From Basidiobolus meristosporus CBS 931.73 (taxonomy: Eukaryota > Basidiobolomycota > Basidiobolomycetes > Basidiobolales > Basidiobolaceae), in assembly GCA_002104905.1 (NCBI GenBank), contig MCFE01000165.1, positions 83,015 to 147,014 on the forward strand: a stretch of DNA of 64,000 bases. The letters run 5' to 3'. This document shows positions 56,241-64,000 of the stretch, one piece after another. Within the stretch, counting starts at the first letter, position 1. Every line of letters begins with the position of its first letter. The notes beneath the pieces were generated by a model. The model did not search any database. It had not been told where the DNA came from and was given only the letters and a program-made list of their open reading frames with translations. Both the position numbers and the translations under genes were made by a program.

Positions 56241-56759
56241 AAAATATTCCTGACAGTAATGTGCACAAGAGAGAAAATAAACACTCTTGTACTAAGGTAC
56301 ACTGGTCCAAAGAACCAATAAGTATAGAGTCTTGAAATAGTTACACTTGTCTAAGGAATACTAGCAGAGTTAATCTGGACAACTATTGAACTGGAGGGTA
56401 GCAGGGATTTGCCACTCAAGTGAAATGCATAGGTTTGCAGAACAGGCTAAGTCTGGTACTTTCTGTTGTAATTAAACCTAGGTATTGCTGTGTACAAACT
56501 TTATAATATCTTGCCCAAACTCCTTGTTTGAATATATTTAAAATACACTACAAAAACAGCAGATACTCAAGGAAAGAAAAAATTGCAAGGTTGTCCAAAT
56601 ACCTTCAGATGACACACTAATGTTTTTAGAAAATTACTAACCAAGCTATTAGCATGTATTTTGTAAAAACAGTTATAATATTAAATACTACTTTTATAAT
56701 CAGTAAATTGTTGAGTGGGTACTGATGCAAGATTACAGGGAATACTAAAAGTGGCTTCC
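56241..56759. other. AT-rich stretch without a gene
   Basis: No gene is seen. It includes the weak plus-oriented LTR-like piece near 56,490-56,550. Confidence 0.5.
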
Positions 56760-57210
56760 CTATGAAAAATAATTTGGTCCCATGGTGGATCCAATCCCAA
56801 TCAGCCATCAAGATTCTGTTAGGAGACCACTATAATACCAGCAGCTTGGAATTAGTGACCATCTACACAATCTTGTGACAGGATCACAATGGTATTTTGC
56901 TAATTTTACAACTAAATAAAGTTGATAAAATATAATGGTGTTTGTATGGTGTTTTACCAAGGGTGGATTGGCATTGTTGCATTCTTAGTGCACTTTACAA
57001 CTATTTGAGTGGATCTAACCAGCCAGTACATCCAATTGCCTTATATGGCAAAAAACTTGACAGTGTTTTGACAGCCTCTTTGCAAGCCTGTGATGGCATT
57101 ATCATGGCAGTATGGTGGCCTACAGCTAGTTCTGTATTAGGCTACCATACCAATTTACCAAACAGTATTTCCGTTTTCTACCTCCCCTTGTGCAATATAT
57201 ATTCCACTGT
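56760..57210 (+). repeat. Second copy of the unidentified repeat family of 7,133-7,583
   Basis: Homology to 7,133-7,583 runs over about 450 bases, starting in both at TATGAAAAATAATTTGG and including CAGCTTGGAATTAGTGACC and GGCCTACAGCTAGTTCTG. A plus-strand frame of 109 codons is open from 56,942 with no known motif; the other strand is also partly open, so the coding sense is unclear. Confidence 0.8.
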
Positions 57211-57734
57211 AGAATCACCCCTCTTTATTTGCTTACCCACTACTACCTTGGGTATTCCACATATAGTTTGAATCAAAAAATACCATGGCCTCCAGCTTAC
57301 TAACCTCTACAAATGTGCACACCTGCTGCAATTGACATACTTCTATCACCTCAACTCTACAGCTTTTTAGTGTGATGCTTGCAAAGTTGCCAAATACCTT
57401 GTATTGCTGGTAACATATATATCTTGCAAACATATGCTTGGTTGCCACCACTTTTGTAAAGGAATACCTCCTGAATATCCACAAAGAGCTTTTTGGTATT
57501 TAGCCATTATATTCCTTCTCCCTGCTGGATTCTAGTCCTCCTTATAGGTGCATTCTGGCTCTTGTTTGTGTGAATTCCAAATTGAATGGTGTAGAAATTG
57601 GCTTGTGACCAAGAGAAATACGGCATGTCTTGGTAGAGTTTTCCTAATAAAAATTAGTTGCTTGTTGCACCCAACCTAACTTTGCATTACTTGAATGATT
57701 ACCCATGCATTTGGGATGCTTAGCATCTTAGGAG
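57211..57734. other. AT-rich stretch between repeat copy and LINE
   Basis: A minus-strand frame of 83 codons (57,233-57,484) is open but unrecognised; it may belong to the neighbouring repeat family. Nothing else is seen. Confidence 0.45.
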
Positions 57735-57790
57735 GAAGACAGTCACCAACAGGTGAAATCTTAATTTCAGTTGAAGCAAGGAAGCCAGCA

Positions 57791-59340
57791 CTACTGTTGT
57801 AGCTCTGATACAAGAGTGTGTAGCTGAGGGGAGTTTGTTGGTAAGTTAATAAGAGATGATAGTTCTTCAGTGCTCAAGACACTGTTTAGTGAGAAAGGGG
57901 GTAGCAATAGGGGTAAGTAAGATATGTGAACAACATTAATAAGGGGAACATGATAAGGATTGATACTAATCATAAAGGGAGTGTGATGGTTCCAATATTG
58001 CTGCCAAATATCTGCCAAGTACTTCAGGTAGGCCAGCTTAGGATTTTCTGACTGCAGGATGTATTGAGCAAGCTTCTTGACTTCAGGATCTCTAAGTATA
58101 GTTCTCCAGCAGGAGCCAGGTGTAGTATGGTATGTTCTCTTCCAGGCCTTGATCAGTGGGTTGTAGCAGTGGTGAAGTCTCAAATATAATATGGCTCTAA
58201 GGTGCAGAAGTCTGATCTTATTGGGCATAAACCCAAAAGCACCAAGAATAGCATGTCTGTAGGGGCATTCAGACAGATGAGGCATCAAGCAGGTAAGACA
58301 CCAAACTGGAAACTTGTCAAGCTTGGTGCTGTCTCTTGAAGTAAAAGAGAAAAGTGGTAAGCCAAATTCCAGGACAGGGAAGACAAACTGCTTGAGTAGA
58401 AGGAGGCTGCTGTGAGCTGAAGTTGTAGGAGGAGTAACAGCCAGTAGCTTGTGGAGTGCCTGTCTTGCCAGGATAATTCTCTTCTGCAGGTGTGCTCCAG
58501 AGTCTAGTCCAGTAGAAAGGAAAGGAAAGCCAAGATATGTAGCAGAAACCTGAGCAGGTAGAGTGGAGTTCTCCAAGTTGATGGGAGAGCCCAAAGGTAC
58601 TGTCTTTGCAATGGAAAGCTTGAGATTATTCTTCTGCAGATACTGGTGGATGGTCTGGGAGTCTTGTTGCACATTGGAGGAGGGTATTCTGATGTCATTT
58701 GCAAAGAGAGTAGCTGGGCAGTCAGCTGAGAGTGTTGGGAAATCATTCAGGAAGATGGCAAGTAGTACAGGACTAAGCACAGAGCCTTAAACCACTCCAT
58801 TAGGAACTGAGAACACAGCTGATTGCTCACTTAGGTGCAGAATTCTTGCTTGTAGATCCAGAAACAGAGACCTGACAAGGTGGGTGAGAGATCTACTGGA
58901 GCAGCATTGCAGCTAGGACCAAAGCACACTTCTGTCAACTATACAAAAGGCCTTAGTAATATCAAACAGAACAGAGGGATACTTGCACTAGAGGGAGTAA
59001 TCTTAGCTAAGTATGACTGAATATTGCAAGCAGAGGCCAGCAACAATGCCAAACTGTGCAGGGTGAAGCTTTAGGGAGTCAGAGTAGAGCTTCTGAGCAA
59101 TCAGAAGCTCAAACATCTTTCTGCAGGTGGGCAGCAGAGATATTGGCCTGTAGGAGCTAGGATCCAGGTGCCTTCCTTTACAGTTGTACAGTGGCAGAAC
59201 ATTGGAAAAGGACCATTCCTCAGGAGTAGAAAGCTGGGCTGAGCATTGCTGAAACAGTGGAAGTAGCAGAGCAGACATTACCTTGGTACTAGTCTTCAGA
59301 AGCTCATAGAAGATTGTGTCCACACCTGTGGCAGTAGAGT
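57791..59340 (-). pseudogene. LINE reverse transcriptase pseudogene
   Basis: The first piece (59,323-59,003) has the motif region SSYRPISLLPTCRKMFELLI. The second (58,780-57,791, 329 residues) begins just after a TAA that replaces the Q of the PQGSVLSP motif and continues LSPVLLAIFLNDF and ATLFANDIRI. The catalytic FADD box reads FAND, losing the first aspartate. A thumb-like and Cys/His-containing C-terminal region follows (FPVWCLTCLMPHLSECPYRH). Three independent lesions make it inactive. Confidence 0.82.
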
Positions 59341-59380
59341 TGGGAAGCCTCTTGAGTACATTATGGTTTCTCTCAAGGGG

Positions 59381-59520
59381 AAGGGAAAGTCACCAAGGTA
59401 GGTGAAATCATCATTGGATTTCCAACAAGTCTAACTACAAATAAAGGGTTAGGGGAGGGAAAGTCACCAAAGTAGGTGAAATCTTTATTTGATTTCAGAC
59501 AAGTCTAACTACAAATAAAG
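59381..59520 (+). repeat. Tandem duplication of about 75 bases inside the LINE
   Basis: GGGAAAGTCACCAA(G/A)GTAGGTGAAATC... to CAAGTCTAACTACAAATAAAG is present twice, starting near 59,381 and 59,456. Related shorter motifs lie near 57,738-57,765 and 60,210-60,240. Confidence 0.8.
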
Positions 59521-59577
59521 AAGCCAGTTGGGAATAGAAGATTCCCAGAGTAAACACTAAGTTGAATATGAATAAAT

Positions 59578-60170
59578 CTAAGCTAAAGTTAAGGCAGTAT
59601 CCCAGAGTACACTGGAGTTCAGGTTCATGGGGGAGTGAAGTAGATAAGCTTGAGAGATATAATAATCTTTTAAGAAGTGGGTAACAGCAGGTGAAGGGGA
59701 GTTTTTGATAAGTGAGGTGAATCTTGAGATCAGAGATTCCTCTAATGAGAAGGTCTTGTAAACTGGGGAATCAGGAAACTCTTTCAAGGCATGGTCAGTA
59801 GGTTCCCAGTAAAACTGGTCAGAGACATTTTGAGAGAATTGTTTTCAGCAATACTTTTGTCAAGTGCTACCTCCAGAGTGTGATGGTTGATAAATCTCAT
59901 GTTGACAATCTTGGATAAGTTGTAACCTTGTTGCTTGAGATACATCGTATGCTCAGATATAGGAATAAACTCCACATTGGCAAAGTAGCAGACAGCCCAG
60001 TCAGCAGCAGGAGGCAAATCAGAAGTGGCAGGAAACTTTCTTTTGGTCTTGGGAGGAGCAGCAGGATGTCTTGAGGAAGCAGGAACAGACTTTTTGACAA
60101 CTTCAGAGTAGGAAGAGTCAGGAGGAGCAGATGATTCTTGGGAAGTCTTGTTGGCAGGAAGAGTTGGCAC
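59578..60170 (-). pseudogene. LINE ORF1-like remnant
   Basis: Two minus-strand frames (60,170-59,784 and 59,787-59,578) touch at a stop. The first is Ser/Pro/Lys-rich for 50 residues and then contains a compact segment (DWAVCYFANVEFIPISEHTM) that may be RNA-binding. No CCHC knuckle was found. Assignment rests on position 5' of the RT. Confidence 0.5.
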
Positions 60171-60386
60171 AGGGACAATAGATTCTTAGGGTGGGTTATG
60201 GGGAGGAAAGTCACCAAGTGGTGAAATCTTTATTTACTTATGACAAGTATCTAAAGAAGCCATGTTAATCTGAAGTAATTCCTAGAAAGCTAGGTCTGAG
60301 AGATATATTCCTGGTAAGCCAGGTCTGAGAGTTGAGAAGCTGAGTGGTTAGGGTGTAGGTGTTATAGTAAGGGCTAGAAAAAGGTT

Positions 60387-60461
60387 AGAAGAGCAGGGGG
60401 TCTGGGGGACGCAGTCCCCTAGAGAATAAAAAAGCAGGGGGTTTGGGGGATGCAATCCCCC
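60387..60461 (+). repeat. Two G-rich direct repeats, each with a hairpin
   Basis: GCAGGGGGT(C/T)TGGGGGA occurs at 60,393 and 60,434. Each copy folds into a short perfect stem with loop GCA: GGGGAC/GTCCCC at 60,405-60,419 and GGGGGAT/ATCCCCC at 60,445-60,461. The closing pair differs between copies as C-G versus T-A, keeping the stem. Confidence 0.75.
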
Positions 60462-60924
60462 ATACTGCTCTTATACTCTTTAAGTTCCCGTTGGATTACT
60501 TTTCTCTCATTCTTGGTTCTGGTCCCTTAGGGTTAGAATTCCTCCTCCTAACCCTTATCACCCTAACCATAAATATTTTTACCCTACAATTGGCACATTG
60601 TCTGCTCATATGGTGGGCATGTCTGGGCCAATATTTGTCTCCCTATACTGTCTATACGCTCTGTATAAGTCTTGATGACTATTTAATTAATAAATTGTTA
60701 TTTTTAATGTATATCTAATAATTAATGGGATTCATCCCAATCTGACCACAATCCCATATTTTGATAAGCTTCGGGCACCATAAATTGCACGGCCCTAATA
60801 TGATAAAAAAATTCATGGCCAATACAAATTTTCTGTAACCCAATTGCTTTTACCAAATATAAAGTGTATCCAAAAGTTCAATATATATTATGGCTATAAT
60901 AGAAACTTTATTTGACACCATTGC
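60462..60924. other. AT-rich stretch without recognised feature
   Basis: A hydrophobic plus-strand frame of 91 codons at 60,443-60,718 has no known motif. I see nothing else. Confidence 0.45.
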
Positions 60925-61920
60925 AACTACTACTTATGTTCTATGCGCACATGTATCCCGCGGGAATTGTAAAACTTAGCCACGTGGTACAAAAGTGCTT
61001 TTATTTTTCATCATGATAGTTTTACATGAGTTCCTAATGCACTTTGAAAGTACGCAGTAGCCATACCCCAACAGGTTTTAAGGATGCCCACTAGCTACGT
61101 CTACTTGTGTCTAGCGGGAGCCATCAATCATCAGCCGCGCAATACTGAAATGCTTTTATTTTTCATCATGCTAGTTTTGTATGAATCCCTAACGCACTTT
61201 CATAGTGCGCGGTAACCATACCCCAACAGGTTTTAAGGATACCCACTTGCTACGTTTACTTGTGTCTAGCGGGAGTCATCAATCATCAGCCGCGCGGTAA
61301 TAAAGTGCTTTTATTTTTCATCATGATAGTTGTACATGAGTCCCTAATGCACTTTTATAGTGTGCGGTAACCATACCCCAACAGGTTTTAAGGATACCCA
61401 CTTGCTACGTTTACTTGTGTCTAGCGGGAGTTATCAATCATCAGCCGCGCGGTAATAAAGTGCTTTTATTTTTCATCATGATAGTTTTACATGAGTCCTT
61501 AACGCACTTTCATAGTGCGCGGTAACCATACCCCAACAGGTTTTAAGGATACCCACTTGCTACGTTTACTTGTGTCTAGCGGGAGTTATCAATCATCAGC
61601 CGCGCGGTAATAAAGTGCTTTTATTTTTCATCATGATAGTTTTACATGAGTCCTTAACGCACTTTCATAGTGCGCGGTAACCATACCCCAACAGGTTTTA
61701 AGGATACCCACTTGCTACGTTTACTTGTGTCTAGCGGGAGTTATCAATCATCAGCCGCGCGGTAATAAAGTGCTTTTATTTTTCATCATGATAGTTTTAC
61801 ATGAGTCCCTAACGCACTTTTATAGTGTGCGGTAACCATACCCCCAGAAAGTAGTGTGGATGCTTACTTTAAATGCTCACTTGTGTATTGTACGGACTAT
61901 CAACAAACAGCCGCGTGGGA
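60925..61920 (+). repeat. 155-base satellite array, about 5.5 units
   Basis: TGCTTTTATTTTTCATCATG recurs at 60,996, 61,151, 61,306, 61,461, 61,616 and 61,771, exactly 155 bases apart. Each unit also has CCATACCCCAACAGGTTTTA and TCAATCATCAGCCGCGC. The inner units are nearly identical; the outermost halves (about 60,925-60,995 and 61,846-61,920) are strongly diverged. There is no open frame across units and no spacer variation. Confidence 0.95.
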
Positions 61921-62285
61921 ATGGAACATCATAGAAAAGCATTGCTTTGTTGTTAGCAAGTATTGATGCGCAAATAGTGGTACTACGTGAATTATTGAGT
62001 AACTATTTACTCTAGTTGGTTCCAAGATATTCCTAGACAATATGCTCAAAATCAATATTAGCATCAATAGCTTGCTCTTTGATCACTAAACCACCGCACC
62101 CAATATGCGGTGGCCTTGGTTTTGTCTAGCCGTTGAGGAATGAAACCAGAGTACAGTCACAAGAGAGGCAAAAGTGAAATGTGATGAAGTAAGTGTATAT
62201 GAAAGTAATATAAATCTACAGGACAGAAGAGAACAACTAGTAGTTAAACAGCACTCACTGACACTCCACCAAGTAGAGCACCAAC
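61921..62285. other. Spacer between satellite array and unknown frame
   Basis: No gene is seen. An AATATAAAT element near 62,208 may be the promoter of the following frame. Confidence 0.45.
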
Positions 62286-62765
62286 ATGGACAATAAACAA
62301 GTCATGAGGGGAAAGCTTAAGGACCGCTACTTGGGGATCAAGACCAAAAGAGGAAGCTGCCTCTACCATAGCAGTCCTCGCGCTCCAAAGGAAGACCAAG
62401 AGTCTATTATAGACAAAGATTGCGGCGAGAAGAGCAGTACAATTACCAGTTCTGGTAGTGGTACCTTTGGAAGTCCCAAATACCTGGAGAAAACTTGGAA
62501 AAAATTGGCAGATGACTCAGTTGTCCTGAGGAGAAAACAAACCAATGCAATTGAGCAGTTCCGAAACAAACTTCAGCTTAGTTCTTCTTTGCCTCACTAT
62601 AAAGTACTCCAAGTGGCTTATTTTGATTATAAGCGTATGAAGGAGAATCAGGCAGAGACTGATAAATTAAGTGATAGTCAATTGCATCACTTCTTAGATC
62701 AGGTAGAGAAACAGTCGCACAGCCAAGAGACGGAACAAGAATTGACGATTACAGAAACCAAATAA
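62286..62765 (+). CDS. Unrecognised 159-residue protein
   Basis: An ATG at 62,286 opens a 159-residue hydrophilic frame rich in Lys, Ser and Gln. The first half is low in structure; the second half (residues about 60-145) looks helical and may form a coiled coil (YLEKTWKKLADDSVVLRRKQ; LHHFLDQVEKQSHSQETEQE). No signal peptide, membrane segment or known motif is visible. It lies between a satellite array and another unknown frame, so it could be a host gene or part of a mobile element. Confidence 0.45.
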   Translation: MDNKQVMRGKLKDRYLGIKTKRGSCLYHSSPRAPKEDQESIIDKDCGEKSSTITSSGSGTFGSPKYLEKTWKKLADDSVVLRRKQTNAIEQFRNKLQLSSSLPHYKVLQVAYFDYKRMKENQAETDKLSDSQLHHFLDQVEKQSHSQETEQELTITETK

Positions 62766-62997
62766 TTTTGCCAATGTAGTTTTGCATTTTAATAAAATAA
62801 AAGGGTGTTAATAAGAACAGAATAAAGTTAACTTATGTGTACATCAAATGATTCAAATACTGGCTAGATGGATGTTACGTAGGAGCAAGAAGCTCAGTAA
62901 CCTCAAAGGAAAGATATGATGAATGGGCCACCGACATCATCCAAATGAGTATAAAAGTGGAGAAAGGAGACATAATCCTTCATAAAAAACAAGAAGC

Positions 62998-63783
62998 ATG
63001 GAAGCAGGCAGTAGCCGGGTAGATGCCAGGAGTGAAGGTAGAGTACAAAGAGAGCAAGGAAGGGGACAAGGACGCGGAAGAGGACGCGGAACCGGGCGCG
63101 GAAGAGGAAGAGGGCAAGGAAGTGGCCAAATCCAAGAGGAGCGTGAAGGAGGTGTTGCAGCAAACGTGGATGATGCTGAGCAAGTTGCTGTAGTCACTAC
63201 CAGGCGGCCGGTCAACCAAGTTTCCCAAGCATTGTCAGAGGTTTGACAAGAGCTTCCAGAATATAGGACAACATTGCACCATGAGATATTGCGACATATG
63301 TGCCAGGAGATTAAACAGAGGAGGGGTGATATTGTAAAGCTAAATCGGGATATTGCTGGACTTCAAGCCCAGATTGATTTCAGTTTCCACCATTCTACTG
63401 AGGCATTAGTGGCACAAATGGTGGAAAAGTTTGCCCGCATCAGGGCAAGCGATGAGCAGGATGCATCTTCCGACCCAGGTGTACTTGTGAGCAACAGTAT
63501 TGGAGGGGATACTACTTCCTCCCTCAAACCTACCACAAGCCAAGAGACAAGAGCAGAATCCTCCACAACAATGAGAATGGCCCCCACGCAGGTTGATATG
63601 GAAGTGTGCGAAGAAGACGTGGAGAAGCAGAGTGGGGATACTATAGGCCAACCAGAAACTGTAATGGAGGCAGAGAGACCAAGTCATATTGTCATCTTAA
63701 AAATACCACAGGTTGATTCATCGCTATCACTTCCCCCATCATCACTATCTGTGCCCCCATCACCACCGCCATCCTCTGGCTAA
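62998..63783 (+). pseudogene. RG-rich coiled-coil protein with an in-frame TGA
   Basis: From the ATG at 62,998 the frame runs 82 codons to a TGA at 63,244-63,246 and continues in the same frame to 63,783, 262 codons in all. The N-terminal part has an Arg-Gly run (GQGRGRGRGTGRGRGRGQGS). The part after the TGA begins with a likely coiled coil (EIKQRRGDIVKLNRDIAGLQ) and ends in a Ser/Pro-rich tail. I do not recognise it. RG-rich starts occur in RNA-binding proteins and in some retroelement Gag proteins. Either the TGA killed the gene or the frame is read another way. Confidence 0.45.
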
Positions 63784-64000
63784 CTTGAGTAAATAAAGAA
63801 TTTCCACCATCCCAAATCAATGAATTGACAAGTAATAAGTTGAACTGATAAGATTGACGATTTACAGACTAATATATGTAAAGTATGTAGTACTTAAGAG
63901 CTTTCAAGTTGTGGTGTATTATCAAGTATTCACCGTCACATAAATCACGCAGCAGTTGTTGTATCCCTATCCCAATGGCATTAGAAGTCAGCAGTTACAA

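Larger units (their letters stand above)
57735..60245 (-). mobile_element. Dead LINE (non-LTR retrotransposon)
   Basis: On the minus strand an ORF1-like remnant (60,170-59,578) precedes a LINE-type reverse transcriptase (59,340-57,791). No endonuclease domain was found. Short motif copies (AGTCACCAA..GTGAAATC) lie near both ends and in the middle. Boundaries are approximate and no target duplication was identified. Confidence 0.75.

Noticed and set aside
56942..57271. 109-codon frame as a host gene
   Set aside because: It lies within the repeat family shared with 7,133-7,583, where the same frame is broken, and has no known motif.
60925..61920. CRISPR-like array
   Set aside because: The whole 155-base unit is repeated, with no unique spacers, in a eukaryotic genome with introns.

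Overview
The window is fungal nuclear DNA. It has spliced genes with short introns (about 45-120 bases, GTRNGT donors, CTAAC/CTGAC-like branch sites, YAG acceptors), and the standard genetic code fits every gene. The proteins are typical of fungi: an Ssd1/Sts5-type RNB protein, an Srk1/Rck2-type kinase, a TRP-like ML-domain channel, RAVE subunit 1 and Ldb17. An AP-4-type mu adaptin and an RNB protein that keeps all four catalytic aspartates lean toward a lineage outside the ascomycetes, possibly an early-diverging fungus. I cannot place it further.

Layout. 1-21,676 is an AT-rich island of nested, mostly broken Ty1/copia retrotransposons. One structurally complete copy (11,832-16,515, minus strand) has 349-base LTRs and a TTCTT target-site duplication, and sits inside the gag of an older copy. 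A second, unidentified repeat family lies at 7,133-8,805 and recurs at 56,760-57,210. From 22.6 to 56.0 kb there are thirteen protein genes: ferroportin-like (+), Ssd1-like (+), Sds3-like (+), small glutaredoxin-like (+), Rab GTPase (-), TRP-like channel (-), Rav1/DMXL (-), Ldb17/SPIN90 (+), AP-4 mu (-), Srk1-like kinase (+), Hfl1/TMEM184 (-), ICMT/Ste14 (+) and an HNMT-like methyltransferase (+, the only intronless one). From 56 kb on the DNA is again repeat-rich: LTR-like scraps, the second copy of the unknown family, a dead LINE (minus strand), two G-rich hairpins, a 155-base satellite array of about 5.5 units, and two unrecognised reading frames, one with an in-frame TGA.

How the genes relate. 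Several genes serve endomembranes: the Rab (vesicle identity), Rav1 (V-ATPase assembly), AP-4 mu (TGN sorting), Hfl1 (vacuole/Atg8), Ldb17 (actin at endocytic sites), ICMT (methylation of prenylated proteins, in principle including Rabs) and ferroportin (metal export). I see no operon-like logic and treat the grouping as neighbourhood. Sds3 (Rpd3L histone deacetylase), the Ssd1 RNA-binding protein and the Srk1-type stress kinase are regulators. The block from about 29.7 to 37.0 kb is visibly more GC-rich than the rest.
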